Below are positions 46,601 through 61,600 of a DNA stretch of 64,000 nucleotides, one piece after another (the stretch's first letter is position 1; each line of letters begins with the position of its first letter). A model generated the notes under the pieces. The model was not told the DNA's origin, did no database searches, and saw nothing but the letters and a program-made list of their open reading frames with translations. The stretch is from NCBI GenBank assembly GCA_025642075.2, contig JAODUO010000864.1:1-64000 (forward strand), given 5' to 3'. The DNA is from Ridgeia piscesae. Taxonomy: Eukaryota; Annelida; Polychaeta; Sabellida; Siboglinidae. The position numbers were made by a program, and so were the translations under genes.

Positions 46601-49600
46601 AGAAGGGCAAGGTTCATAATGTTGAGATCATGTGAGAGGGCAAGGTTCATAATGTTGAGATCATGTGAGAGGGCAAGGTTCATAATGTTGAGATCATGTG
46701 AGAGGGCAAGGTTCATAATGTTGAGATCATGTGAGAGGGCAAGGTTCATAATGTTGAGATCATGTGAGAGGGCAAGGTTCATAATGTTGAGATCATGTGA
46801 GAGGGCAAGGTTCATAATGTTGAGATCATGTGAGAGGGCAAGGTTCATAATGTTGAGATCATGTGAGAGGGCAAGGTTCATAATGTTGAGATCATGTGAG
46901 AGGGCAAGGTTCATAATGGTGAGATCATGTGAGAGGGCAAGGTTCATAATGGTGAGATCATGTGAGAGGGCAAGGTTCATAACGGTGAGATCATGTGAGA
47001 GGGCAAGGTTCATAATGGTGAGATCATGTGAGAGGGCAAGGTTCATAATGTTGAGATCATGTGAGAGGGCAAGGTTCATAATGGTGAGATCATGTGAGAG
47101 GGCAAGGTTCATAATGGTGAGATCATGTGAGAGGGCAAGGTTCATAATGGTGAGATCATGTGAGAGGGCAAGGTTCATAATGGTGAGATCATGTGAGAGG
47201 GCAAGGTTCATAATGTTGAGATCATGTGAGAGGGCAAGGTTCATAATGTTGAGATCATGTGAGAGGGCAAGGTTCATAATGTTGAGATCATGTGAGAGGG
47301 CAAGGTTCATAATGTTGAGATCATGTGAAGGGCAAGGTTCATAATGTTGAGATCATGTGAGAGGGCAAGCAGTTCATAATGTTGAGATCATGTGAGAGGG
47401 CAAGGTTCATAATGTTGAGATCATGTGAGAGGGCAAGGTTCATAATGTTGAGATCATGTGAGAGGGCAAGGTTCATAATGTTGAGATCATGTGAGAGGGC
47501 AAGGTTCATAATGTTGAGATCATGTGAAAGGGCAAGGTTCATAATGTTGAGATCATGTGAAAGGGCAAGGTTCATAATGTTGAGATCATGTGAGAGGGCA
47601 AGGTTCATAATGTTGAGATCATGTGAGAGGGCAAGGTTCATAATGTTGAGATCATGTGAGAGGGCAAGGTTCATAATGTTGAAATCATGTGAAAGGCAAG
47701 GTTCATAATGTTGAGATCATGTGAGAGGGCAAGGTTCATAATGTTGAGATCATGTGAAGGGCAAGGTTCATAATGTTGAGATCATGTGAGAGGGCAAGGT
47801 TCATAATGTTGAGATCATGTGAGAGGGCAAGGTTCATAATGTTGAGATCATGTGAGAGGGCAAGGTTCATAACGGTGAGATCATGTGAGAGGGCAAGGTT
47901 CATAATGTTGAGATCATGTGAGAGGGCAAGGTTCATAATGTTGAGATCATGTGAGAGGGCAAGGTTCATAACGTGAGATCATGTGAGAGGGCAAGGTTCA
48001 TAATGTTGAGATCATGTGAGAGGGCAAGGTTCATAATGTTGAGATCATGTGAGAGGGCAAGGTTCATAATGTTGAGATCATGTGAGAGGGCAAGGTTCAT
48101 AATGTTGAGATCATGTGAGAGGGCAATGTTCATAATGTTGAGATCATGTGAGAGGGCAAGGTTCATAATGTTGAGATCATGTGAGAGGGCAAGGTTCATA
48201 ATGTTGAGATCATGTGAGGGCAAGGTTCATAATGTTGAGATCATGTGAGAGGGCAAGGTTCATAATGTTGAGATCATGTGAGAGGGCAAGGTTCATAATG
48301 TTGAGATCATGTGAAAGGGCAAGGTTCATAATGTTGAGATCATGGAGAGGGCAAGGTTCATAATGTGAGATCATGTGAGAGGCAAGGTTCATAACGGTGA
48401 GATCATGTGAGAGGGCAAGGTTCATAATGGTGAGATCATGTGAGAGGGCAAGGTTCATAATGGTGAGATCATGTGAAAGGCAAGGTTCATAAGTGTGAGA
48501 TCATGTGAAGGGCAGGTTCATAATGTTGAGATCATGTGAGAGGGCAAGGTTCATAACGTTGAGATCATGTGAAGGGCAAGGTTCATAATGTTGAGATCAT
48601 GTGAGAGGGCAAGGTTCATAATGTTGAGATCATGTGAGAGGGCAAGGTTCATAACGTTGAGATCATGTGAGAGGGCAAGGTTCATAACGGTGAGATCATG
48701 TGAGAGGGCAAGGTTCATAATGGTGAGATCATGTGAGAAGGCAAGGTTCATAACGGTGAGATCATGTGAGAGGGCAAGGTCCATAACGGTGAGATCATGT
48801 GAGAGGGCAAGGTTCATAACGTTGAGATCATGTGAGAGGGCAAGGTTCATAATGGTGAGATCATGTGACAGGGCAAGGTTCATAATGGTGAGATCATGTG
48901 AGAGGGCAAGGTTCATAATGTTGAGATCATGTGAGAGGGCAAGGTTCATAATGGTGAGATCATGTGACAGGGCAAGGTTCATAATGGTGAGATCATGTGA
49001 GGGCAAGGTTCATAATGTGAGATCATGTGAGGGCAAGGTTCATAACGGTGAGATCATGTGAGAGGGCAAGGTTCATAGTGAGTCTGTGAGGGCATAGATT
49101 CATAATGGTGAGATCATGTGAGAGGGCAAGGTCCACGTGAGATCATGTGAGGCAATCCATAGGTGAGATCATGTGAGAGGGCAAGGTTCATAACGGTGAG
49201 ATCATGTGAGAGGGCAAGGTTCATAACGGTGAGATCATGTGAGAGGGCAAGGTTCATAATGGTGAGATCATGTGAGAGGGCAAGGTTCATAACGGTGAGA
49301 TCATGTGAGAGGGCAAGGTTCATAACATTGAGATCATGTGAGAGGGCAAGGTTCATAATTGAATTTGTATAGCACCAAATGTCTATATACATAACATTGA
49401 AAGAACGCAATCACAGTGATAAAGTAAAGAGAAGAATAATGTAATATGGAATTCATTATATATTATATAAATTATGTATAAATACATTGATATAATTTTC
49501 AAAAAAAATATCTAAAGTATCGGATAAATACTACATATATATATATATATATAATCAAAGGTAGACTCAATCCCCCTTAACCACATATCGGAAAACCATT

Positions 49601-52600
49601 CAAGAGTTGTTTATGTTATCACTCACTAGATACCATTCTCCATTTATTTTCAATTTCATTTTATGGCATAACCCATTTAATTACAAAAACAATAACTTAA
49701 CAAATGGAGTACCCATATAAGTGGGACTGACCGTATTTAAACAAGTTACTGCCTGTAAATCACTAAAGGAATACAAATAAATAATTCAAATGCAATAAAT
49801 GATAACCTGTGCTAGTAATGATCTCACTAACACATGCAATGCTGCAAGTGCTGCCACCTACCGAGCAGGAACTCTGGGGCGGCGACTCCCGTCAGGTAGT
49901 GGAAGAAAAGGGCGGCACATCGGAGGAACGGCAGACATGCCTCGCGTATATAATTCCACAGTTGCCATGACGACGGAGCATGCTCACATGGTAGCCTGGA
50001 GGAAGGAAGAGATGTGTGTGACTGACTACCCGCTGCTTGTCAATGTATGTATCTACATGTAGTATCAATTAGATGCAACTCTAACATTTAGTAATTACAT
50101 ATCATAAAAACAACTTAATATTCAGCTCCATGGTTACAGCAACCTGGGCTGGGCTTTAGTAGTTTCTCCTCAGGGCGCTGGGGGCCTCAACATCCTGCCC
50201 ATGATAACAGAATCCTGCACAGGACCTCAAAATCCTTCCCCGGGCATGACGAGGGCCTCAGAATCCTTCCTTGGACATCAGAAGCCTTCTAAGGGCCTCA
50301 ACAGCATGCCCAGATCTTCAGAAGCTTGATTAGGGCATCAACAGGCTGCACTGACCTCAGAAGTCTGCCCTCACCTGGCTGTGTGTCTCAGGTGTAGATA
50401 CGTCTTCAGTAGAGCCTCTTCATCTTCACAATCGCCAGCCTCACTCTCCGTGTCCATCGACTCTACAACAACAACACAGTCATCACAGTCGCCAGCCTCA
50501 CTGTCTGTGTCCATCGACTCTACAACAACACAGTCATCACAGTCGCCAGCCTCACTCTCCGTGTCCATTGACTCTACAACAACAACACGGTCATCACAGT
50601 CGCCAGCCTCACTGTCTGTGTCCATCGACTCTACAACAACAACACAGTCATCACAGTCGCCAGCCTCACTCTCCGTGTCCATTGACTCTACAACAACAAC
50701 ACGGTCATCACAGTCGCCAGCCTCACTGTCTGTGTCCATCGACTCTACAACAACAACACAGTCATCACAGTCGCCAGCCTCACTCTCTGTGTCCATCGAC
50801 TCTACAACAACAACACAGTCATCACAGTCGCCCGCCTCACTCTCCGTGTCCATTGACTCTACAACAACAACACAGTCATCACAGTCACCAGCCTCACTTT
50901 CTGTGTCCATCGACTCTACAAGATAACTCTCCCCTAAGGCACCTATCCTCTAAGGTATCTCCCCAAGGTATCCCTCCCTCCGCTAAGGTATTTTTCCCTC
51001 CACTAAAGGTACCCCTCCTATAAGTTACCCATATCATGATGTACCCCTCCCGTAAAGTCACACTCCCCTAAAGTACGTTTCCCCTAAAGTACCACTCCCC
51101 TAAAGTACCCCTCCCCTAAAGTACCACTCCCCTAAAGTACCCCTCCCCTAAAGTACCCCTCCCCTAAAACCCACTCCCCTAAAGTACCACTCCCCAAAGT
51201 ACCACTCCCCTAAAGTACCATTCCCCTAAAACACCACTCCCATAAAGTACCACTCCCCTAAAACACCACTCCCCTAAAGTACCATTCCCCTAAAACACCA
51301 CTCCCCAAAGTACCACTCCCTAAAGTACCTCTCCCGTAAAGTACCACTCCCCTAAAGTACCATTCCCCTAAAACACCACTCCCCAAAGTACCACTCCCTG
51401 AAGTACCTCTCCCCTAAAGTACCACTCCCCTAAAGTACCTCTCCCCTAAGGTACCTCCTCCCGATGTACACCCCTGTGTACTCACCCTGCTCCTCGCTGA
51501 ACTCCGCCAGCAACATGATCTGGACGAGGTGAGCCGTGAGCGCCATCTGGAGGCAGTGCAGGTCGTTGAGCCCCCCAGTCGGGATGCGGGAGAGTTTGTT
51601 GGAGCTGACGTCCTCCGCGTAGAGCGTGGGCAGTGACAGACACAGCTTGACCAGGCAGTCAAACATGTCCATCGTGAGGACACTGGGGGTCTGCTGCAGG
51701 CGGTGGTCAGCACTCTCACACACCAACGCTACAAGCAGGTCATGTGATCGTCACGTGACTTACAATAACAACAATAATGATACATTTTATTTGATAGAAT
51801 GTCACATCCATAATTGTTTGTGGCGCTTCACAACATATTATTATTCAAAATACTTAAAAATGGATTTGTGTGTACAATGAGACAAATACTAATATTTTTA
51901 AATCAATAATAAAAAATATATGTATATGTTCTTGTGAGTTGTCAACCTGTCTCAGTGTCTGTGCATAGTTAAATGTTGACAACTTGAGAGTTGTCAAGAT
52001 TTCACACAGACTTTCAGGACAGACTTTAGACCTGTTAAACATGTATTGTTTTTATTAAATTATTTTTATTACTAGAATGTCTAAAGCACTATATACCTAT
52101 GTACTATATTTAGCCCATTCATGTGAGTACATATGCATTAAAAAATGTGGAATTATAAGAAATTAAAAAAAACGTATAGGCATATCCTGATAAATGTTAG
52201 ATTAAAATGTTAAAGACTAAAGTCAAACCAGATACTGTATGTATTCTACTAGTATTTTGAAGGCTGTAAACTGGATAAAATTTATGTTAATAACATACAA
52301 ACGATAAATGTTCATAGTAACAACTGACCATCAGGAACAAATACCTTCAGTGCTTTCTTAGTCTTCAAATTATTATAATTGAGTACTTATATTTATTATA
52401 ACATGAGTACTCATATTTATTATAACATGAGTACTTATATTTATTATAACATGAGTACTCATATTTATTATAACATGAGTACTCATATTTATTATAAATG
52501 AGTACTTATATTTATTATAACATGTGTACTCATATTTATTATAAATGAGTACTTATATTTATTATAACATGAGTACTTATATTTATTATAAATGAGTACT

Positions 52601-55600
52601 TATATTTATTATAACATGATGAGTATCACTACTCATATCAGTATAATATGATTAATTCTTCAAACATTGGTAGTCGAGTCGCAGCACACAGTAATTAATC
52701 CAAGACGTTAAAATGACCGACGTTAGATTCTCTGACAGTGACACAGACATAGACAGCAAGCAACACGATGAATATCGAAATAACTGAGGTTGACCAGAGC
52801 AGTGACACAATGCTTCTGTACTGACCAGACAGCAGAGTGATGCAGTGTTTCTTGACCACGTCTGGCTGGATGACCTGGCTACAGACCGCTGCAAACTTGA
52901 CCAACGATGACAAACAGTCGCCTTGTCGTGATGGCAACGAGCCAAAGAGAGGCTTGCCTTCGTCCCGCAGACACTGCTCTGTGAATGAAGGACGACACAA
53001 AGTTCACTACAGCTGCTGACTCACTAGTGACAAGTAAATGTAACAGGAACTGAACGACAGTCAAACTAAGGTGGTTGGGGGGGGGGGCAATACATGTACG
53101 TTTAATTCTGACATAACACAGATGAGTTTTATGCAGATGATAAAATGTAGGACTCTTGATAAGTCAAAAGCTTCTTGTTCAGTTTGATTATACACACTAA
53201 GAAATATGAATAATACATATAACATTTAACAAGATTTAACATGGCTGCCATGTATAGCCAAACTCCAGACGGCATGTGACAAGGAAGCCTTTGGCTTATT
53301 GAGAGTTCAACTAAAAATAACAATACATCCTTATGTAACTGATAACAACATGTTAAAAATCATAATTTACCACAATAGGGGTATACTTTTTACTTTGGGT
53401 AATGACCGATTATTTTAAGTAGTCGACTGAGGACAGAGGCTGTACCTGTAGCAGCAATGGTGTAGGCACATGTGGCCCAGGCAAGGATTGGCACTCGGAT
53501 ATTGTCGTCATCAGCCTGCACTCCCAGACCAATCTGGAAACATGTCATCAACACAATCAGTGACACAATGACACAAGTTCACCCGACTTCAACTGGCCTA
53601 CTTATTCGGGTTACTTGCATAAGCCAAACAATGGTATCTGGTCTATGGTAATTTACTCTGTGCACGCAGTATTACGAGAGTAATCCAACAGAACAGTGAT
53701 GATTGTGATCACGGAGATAAACCCCTTATGTAAATAAATTAAATAAAGTAATCAGTTGCTCAGTGTGCAAATTGCGATGCTCATCTTTAATAAATGCACA
53801 TTTAAATGATTGTGTCTTGTAATGTTTAATTAATTTCTTGTGCAGTACGGGTCCTACATTCCCAATTGGCTGTCACTGCTAATGACATCAGTTACTCGAG
53901 TGAACCCTCTCCTAACTGTGATTGCCTCGGGTAGCGGCCTTGAAGATTCACCTTGTTTATCTAGGTCAAGAAGGGTCACATGAGCAAGTGACCTTGGATG
54001 TTTGACTGGCAGTCGTATTACTTGGGTTACTCTCTTAGCTCAATCAAAGTCGGCCTAGGTGGTTAGCCAGAGGTATGTGTCTGTCATCAAGACTGGCACG
54101 TGACAGACCAGGATGGATAACTGTGAATCTTGGGTCCCACATTACTTATGTCATAGACAAAAGTGGCTGTGTAATCACCCAAATGGGTCAGTATTACCAG
54201 TAATTAGATAATGGATCAAATGGCACTGGTTTGTCACTGAATAAATGAAAACTGGACCAATAATGGCTGCCACGGACATGAATGGCCACCACGCCAGCTG
54301 TTCATGTGCTAAAAGGCACACTTTTTATTAATTCAAGACTAACAAAGATGTCTTTCCTTGTAAGGTCTGATGCTTAATGTCTCAGTTTGAAATTAATTCA
54401 AGCCTTAACTTTGTGGATATACAGTTTATGGGTTACAGTTGGACACTGAAATTGCCAAATATTTCCCCGAAGCGGCTACTTACAGCGTACGCATCTGTGG
54501 AGAACTTGCGAAGCATCTCAGATATTGAGTCCGAGAAATGTCCACTGAAAAGAGAACGCAAACGACTCAGTGGTCAGTTCCTCGGCTCACATATCACACT
54601 GCTTCAGTAGAAATAAACGGTCTCTCTCAGAGCCTATTTACCCATAGTTACTTTTTCATGGTCTTATAATAATAATAATTTATTTCTTATATAGCGCCCC
54701 ATCCAGATAATTGTTCTGGGACGCTTTATAATGATTACTGCTAATTGAGCTAAAATAATAATAATAATAATAAATAAAAACACTATTACAATACTACTTT
54801 GATAAAATAATGCATATGCTAACACAAACAATCATGTTCCCTTAAAATACCTACAAAAATTAGCACACTACTATACAGTGCAGTAATAATAATAAATCAA
54901 TAAAATAGTATCAATATGTAATAATTAACATAATAAAATAATTAAATTAAATGGATGAGTAGCTGACTAATTAACTATGATCATTGAATGTCACAAGTAA
55001 TAATCTGTAAAATATGTGTTTTGAGCGCAACCATAAACAACGTGGTCACCCACTCTTCACACTCATACACCGTGACATACACAGAGACTAGCTGATGTTA
55101 GGGTGACATGTCTGTTGACCAACTCGGTGCAAGAGAGAAAGGTTCAGGAGACAGTTTAAGACAATAGATACCAATCACACATGGACAGGGGCAGCCAACT
55201 ACAACAGATGACGCTGCTAGTGACAGCTACGCCACAGGAAACAAAACTGTTTATGATGACAATGGGAAGAGTGTGTTATAAGAAAAAGATGGAGGAAGTT
55301 ACTAAATGGAGAGAAGGCAGCAACAACAGGAAGAATGGCTAACAGACAGAGGCAGTGCAGCAGCACAACACCTAGAACCCAGCTCTGCCTACTGCCGTCT
55401 CCCAGACCAGGGTGTCTGGGAGTTGCTGTGTTAGTTCTGCACCTCACCTTGAGTCGTCGTAGACGTAGTCAAAGAGCAGCTGGAAGTTCTTTGCGACGCT
55501 CTCAGCCATCATCTTTGTGATGCTCGACATAGGACATGGCACAAACAGGTACGCCTCCTCTGTCAACAACAACAATACTTCTCTATCAACAACAACACCT

Positions 55601-58600
55601 CTCTATCAACAACACCATCAACAACAACAATCTATCTCTGTCAACAACAATAACACTTCTCTATCAACAACAACACCTCTCTATCAACAACACCAACAAC
55701 AACAACAGTAATCTCGCTCTGTCAACAACAATAAAACTTCTCTGTCAAATACAACACCTCTATATCACCAACACCAACAACAACAACATCTCTCTGTCAA
55801 CAACAATAACACTTCTCTGTCAACTACAACAACACCTCTCTATCAACAACACCATCAACAACAACAATCTCTCTCTGTCAACAACAATAACACTTCTTTG
55901 TCAACTACAACACCTCTCTATCCTCAACACCATCAACAACAACAATCTCTCTCTGTCAACAACAATAACACTTCTCTGTCAACTACAACACCTCTCTATC
56001 AACAACACCATCAACAACAATCTCTCTCTGTCAACGACAATAACACTTCTCTGTCAACTACAACAACACCTCTCTATCAACAACACCATCAACAACAATC
56101 TCTCTCTGTCTACGACAATAACACTTCTCTGTCAACTACAACACCTCTCTATCAACAACACCATCAACAACAATCTCTCTCTGTCAACGACAATAACACT
56201 TCTCTGTCAACTACAACAACACCTCTCTATCAACAACACCATCAACAACAACAATAATCCTCTGTCAACAACATATCAAATGAAATCAAATCCTGATATT
56301 TATACAGCATTATTCCAACAGTTGTTGCTCACAGCGCTTTACGAAATGTTCTTTGCCTTCACTTAACAGCACATAAGCCTCCTCACTCAATAACAAATGC
56401 ATGTTCTTTGTCAACAACACTAACACAACTGCCCTGTTAGTCAATAACAACAGCAGGTCCCTATCAATGCCACTTCTATAAATGACAACATGTAAACCTC
56501 CTGTATAATAATTTATTTCATTTACACTTTAATATCATCTGTACAATTCTGTTCAAACACATAAACCCCTCGTCTTCACTGTCAACTACACACGTCCTCA
56601 GTCAACATTAACTACAGTATTAATTAACCATTCTGTTCACCCCAGAGGCTAGACCCTCTCAACACCTACTACCACTGTAGACACAGACAGACGGAGACAG
56701 ACACCCCACAGGTCAGCCGTCCACTCACCCTGGGACTCTCTGTCCTTCGCCTCCTGGATACTACTGCGCACTGTCTTCTGGATGCCATCCAGCCAGTCAT
56801 TGACACTCAGGTCCACCTCTTTCTCCCTGTAACATAACACAAAGCGATGTTACAATTATGCGCTTATTTACTTAGCGTCTTGTGTTTGTCTAAACATCCA
56901 TGGTCGCGAATGCAGATCTAAATACATCATTTACATAATTTCACGAGACCAGCCCCTGGTGTGTTGTCGACTAGGTATGGGCTTGCATTTTCCGTGGTCT
57001 GGTGACGGGAGCCATTTATAGTAATTAGCGGGACCGATAAATTGCTCCCTAGATTGGTGATTTGCATGAGTGATAGGGAGCGAGGGCAATAGGGAGCGAG
57101 AGCGATAGAGAGCAAGAGCGATGGCTCGCCTTAAAAATGAAACACTGGGTGTTTACAAATAACAAAATATTGTTATATAAATGGCTGCCAGTCAATGTCA
57201 CACACACGCAGTACGACCTTGTACAGAAGCAAGACTTACGTGTTGTTTTTGAGTAGTGTGCCGAGGTGAGGGATTATGGGTAATACACTGTTACTGAGTG
57301 TCTCACAGAGTGGGCAAAGGAACTCTCCCTTGTCGATGTCGTAGCTGACATGATGCCTGAACCTGAGCGTGCGTCGACGCTCCTTCGCCAGGATGGCATC
57401 AAAGAACCTGGCAACATCACAAGCGTTAGAGAAACATTTCTAAATACACAATCTGGTTTGGTGTTGGGCAAATATTTAGTGACATGGTCTGGTGACAACC
57501 ATGATCTGTTGCAATGTTGTGTGTGTTAGTAATGATGTCAATGTTGTGTGTGTGTTAGTAGTGATCTCAATGTTGTGTGTGTTAGTAATGATCTCAATGT
57601 TGTGTGTGTTAGTAATGATCTCAATGTTGTGTGTGTTAGTAATGATCTCATTGTTGGGTTGTGTCAATATTGGGATTTTAGAGACAGATATCTGTCTTGG
57701 GACTGGGTCTGTGTTTGGTATGTGAGAACTCACCTCTGTCTTTGGGATGGGCTAATATTGGAGTGTTAAAGTGACATGAACAGTTTGTTACTTTTTTATT
57801 GCAAAATCATGTTAATCAGTCAGTATAAGTTATAACTATTTATTACAGTGTCCTGACTGCCAATAAATGTTTTAAAGAAACAGAACTGACTTTATAATGT
57901 TAACCGTTCAAATGTTTATAAGAATCACGACGCTGTCACTCAAATCGCCGCATTGTCACTCAAATTCCAGAAGAGCGAGGTTGTGACCCGACGGGGGCAG
58001 AGCTACATATGATGCTCGCAATCTACCATGGCGTTCATGGTAACACAGTTTATCTTGTAAAAGTAATGTGGCGTGACTAGTTATGCAGGAGGTAAAAAGC
58101 ATAAGTTATTAAATAAAAAATTCTACCATATAGGCATAACATTTAATTAGTTATATAGACTAAATGGAAGTAAAATCACAAAGTGGGGTACTAAGAAAAA
58201 TTGTTGTCTTTATTGTTATGTTATGTCCTTAATTCCTTATATGTGGAGTGACACCCACATGTTTGAAGTGACACCCACCCTTTGACCTTTACCAACTGGG
58301 AGCCGTGCACCTGGCTGGGTGTGGCAGTTAGTTAATTAGTTGATATTGGCTATAAAGGTTTTCTAGTGATGTCTCTCGTCTGGTCTTATGATGTGCACAC
58401 ATGTTACTACAAATATAAACCATGTTTTTATAACAAATGTAACGACCCTAGAAAAACACACCCACCCATACAAATCGCATTCACACATAAAAACTGATTT
58501 CATACCATTACGAATGACAACAAATACACGACACGACAGCGGAAACGCCTCGTGGTCAATGTATACAGTGAGTAAGCGCCCCCTTACTATGTCTATTTCA

Positions 58601-61600
58601 AAAACAAAAATGAGACATGAAAACATCTTTGGACGGTCGGTGCACTATTATAATAGGTATAATTTATACCGTATAACATTATTTTGCAATAAAAATTAAA
58701 AGCCATAAACTGATCATGTCTTTTTAAAACTGACAATGACTGACCTGTCCTGGGGGTTGGTCACTACAGGGTGTGAGGACTGACTTGTGTCCAGGGGGGT
58801 TGGTCACTATGGGGTGTGAGGACTGACCTCTGTCCTGGGGGTTGGTCACTGTGTGGTGTGAGGACTGACCTCCGTCCTTGGAATTGGTCACTACGTGGTG
58901 TGGGACTGACCTCTGTCCTGGGGGATGGTTACTATGGGGTGTGAGGACTGACCTCTGTCCTGGGGGTTGGTCACTATGGGGTGTGGGACTGATCTCTGTC
59001 CTGGGGGTTGGTCACTGTGTGGTGTGAGGACTGACCTCTGTCCTTGGAATTGGTCACTACGTGGTGTGGGACTGACCTCTGTCCTGGGGGATGGTTACTA
59101 TGGGGTGTGAGGACTGACCTCTGTCCTGGGGTTCGTCACTAGGGGTGTGGGACTGACCTCTGTCCTGGGGATTGGTCACTACGGGGTGTGGGTCTGACCT
59201 CTGTCCTGGGGGATGGTTACTATGGGGTGTGAGGACTGACCTCTGTCCTGGGGGTTCGTCACTGCGGGGTATGGGACTGACCTCTGTCCTGGGGATTGGT
59301 CACTACGGGGTGTGGGTCTGACCTCTGTCCTGGGGATTGGTCACTACGGGGTGTGGGTCTGACCTCTGTCCTGGGGATTGGTCACTACGGGGTGTGGGAC
59401 TGACCTCTGTCCTGGGGATTGGTCACTACGGGGTGTGGGACTGACCTCTGCCAGCAGTCGGCGTGCATGACGTGTCCACAGGTGGACGTGTGCGCCCCCA
59501 CTGGGAGGTCAGCGGAGGTGAAGAGAGGGTCATGTTGCTCTGGGTCCTCAATTACCTTCCCTCGCGACTTGGACAGCACCGTCGACCTGTGGGGGAGGTA
59601 GGGCACGGGAAACTTATCGTGAATACACGTAAACATACGATGATGACAGATCTGGTCTATGTTAAGATTCTGACTCACATGTTGACCTGTAAACATGACA
59701 CTGTGGTCACAATGCTGCTGTCATTTCGGCCTGGCCACTCACACATGCCTTCAATATGTCACAGTGACACCTTACAGCTGTTGATTTCCAGTCACAAATG
59801 GTATTAGATTTTTGCCGTTTCAATGTTATTACTAAACAGTGACAAAAAGTAACATAAAGTGAATTGATTATTTTTACATAACTTGTCACTGCAAATGACT
59901 GACGTGAGATCCATCAGTGAAGGAAAGGACCAAGGACCAACAGATGGACTTACTTGTGAATGAATGAAGCAAGGACCATGGCGCGTTCATTGTGTGTGAT
60001 CTCCTGCTGCTCCTGACACAAGATGCAGGTCTCCACCATCACACCCGTCATACTGGAGCCACTCTTCCTCGACCCCACTGCCACTGGGAAGACATCATAC
60101 TGGGACACGGACTGGCTACAAACACAGGGAAGACATCAGACTGTGACATGGACTGACTATATATAAACATGGCCATCATCACTCATTGTCATTAATCTCT
60201 TCTGACTTCAAATTAAATATAATAAACATGCTTGCAAAGAATACAAAAACACACTAACAACTTCCATACTGATACACATATACACACACACACCTCCCTC
60301 CATATGTACAAACATACATATACACATATGTACACACACACACATACACAATTACAGAAACATGCACGCACGCGTGCACACATACACGCACACACACATG
60401 CACACGCATGCACACACAGTTCAAGTGTAAGTGTAAGTGTAAGTGTAAGTGTAGTAAGTGTAAGTGTAAGTGTAAGTGTAAGTGTAAGTGTAAGTGTAGT
60501 GTGTGTAAGTGTAAGTGTAAGTGCAAGTGTTTACCTGATGTCCATGTCTGAGCCGGCTGGCTGTAACTCACAGCTTGTGCTCTCAAACAACTCAGAGTTC
60601 TCGCGGATGAACTCCTTCTGCATCTTTGAGATCTGGGCCATGATGCGGAGTCGTCTCTTGGCCGCCAGTTCCGCCTTCCTCTTCCTCTCGCGCTCCAGCT
60701 TCTCGTGGGACACAGAGGGAACAGCGGGGAGCATCTCCTCCGCGTCAGTGCCATGGACAGTCTGCCGTGTCCGTGTGAACAACTACAGACACAAGATATT
60801 AGTGAATAATCTGCCAGACTGTCTGTGTCTTACACACTCACTAGAACGTTTAAGTGTAATTTACAAACACATCTTTTAAGGCCACATTTCTAGATCACTT
60901 GGCGTGTGATATAATGAATTAATTTTAACCATAATTATAGTTACTAAAATTACTTTAGTAGTATCTTACTTTATTACTAATTATTAACTTATTAATCTAT
61001 TTTAGTATTAATTATTTTATTTTATCTATTAATTTATTGGTGACAAGTTTAGTTTATAAAATATGATTTTTAGAGGTTTTATTTATTTGTTTATTTATTA
61101 TTACAATTTAACATATTTAACGTGTAAGCTTAATTTATTTTATATACAGTGTACTCATGTTTTACAATGCTCCAGTGTAAGTGCCTATGAGCAGTTTTGA
61201 TATAAATCGCTTTATAAATTAAACAATAAGTATTATTATTATTACACTACTGATGACATTGTGACCCACTTGCCCGATTAGGTGGATTGTGACCCAGATG
61301 TGATAAACAGGAGATTCTGATCCAAATGTATGACCTATGAAATTGTCAGTCGATTGGTAAGAACCAGGATGTTGTAAGCCATGTGTATCATGTAGGAGGT
61401 CGTTGTCAACAAGTACAAGAGATTGTGAGTCGCCAGTATTACAGTGACATTGTTATACGTATGTATGAGTATAGTATGACCAGCAATTGTGACCCATTTG
61501 TGTTATGAGAGATTGTGGCCATCTATGACCTTGGAGTTTGGGAACAACCTGTGTGATAATAAGTTGTAATAAGAGTAATAAATAAGTAACTTCTATGGCG

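Noticed and set aside
45722..48248. Long open frames of 11-residue repeats on both strands
   Set aside because: They follow from a 33-bp repeat period without stops; no start context, no unique flanking protein sequence, and the array lies between two UBR exons.
55536..56366. 276-codon Asn/Thr/Gln-rich plus-strand protein
   Set aside because: Frame arises from CAACAA-type repeats in a UBR intron on the opposite strand.
60423..60531. Telomere-like hexamer array
   Set aside because: AAGTGT differs from the TTAGGG telomere repeat, is short, and sits in an intron.
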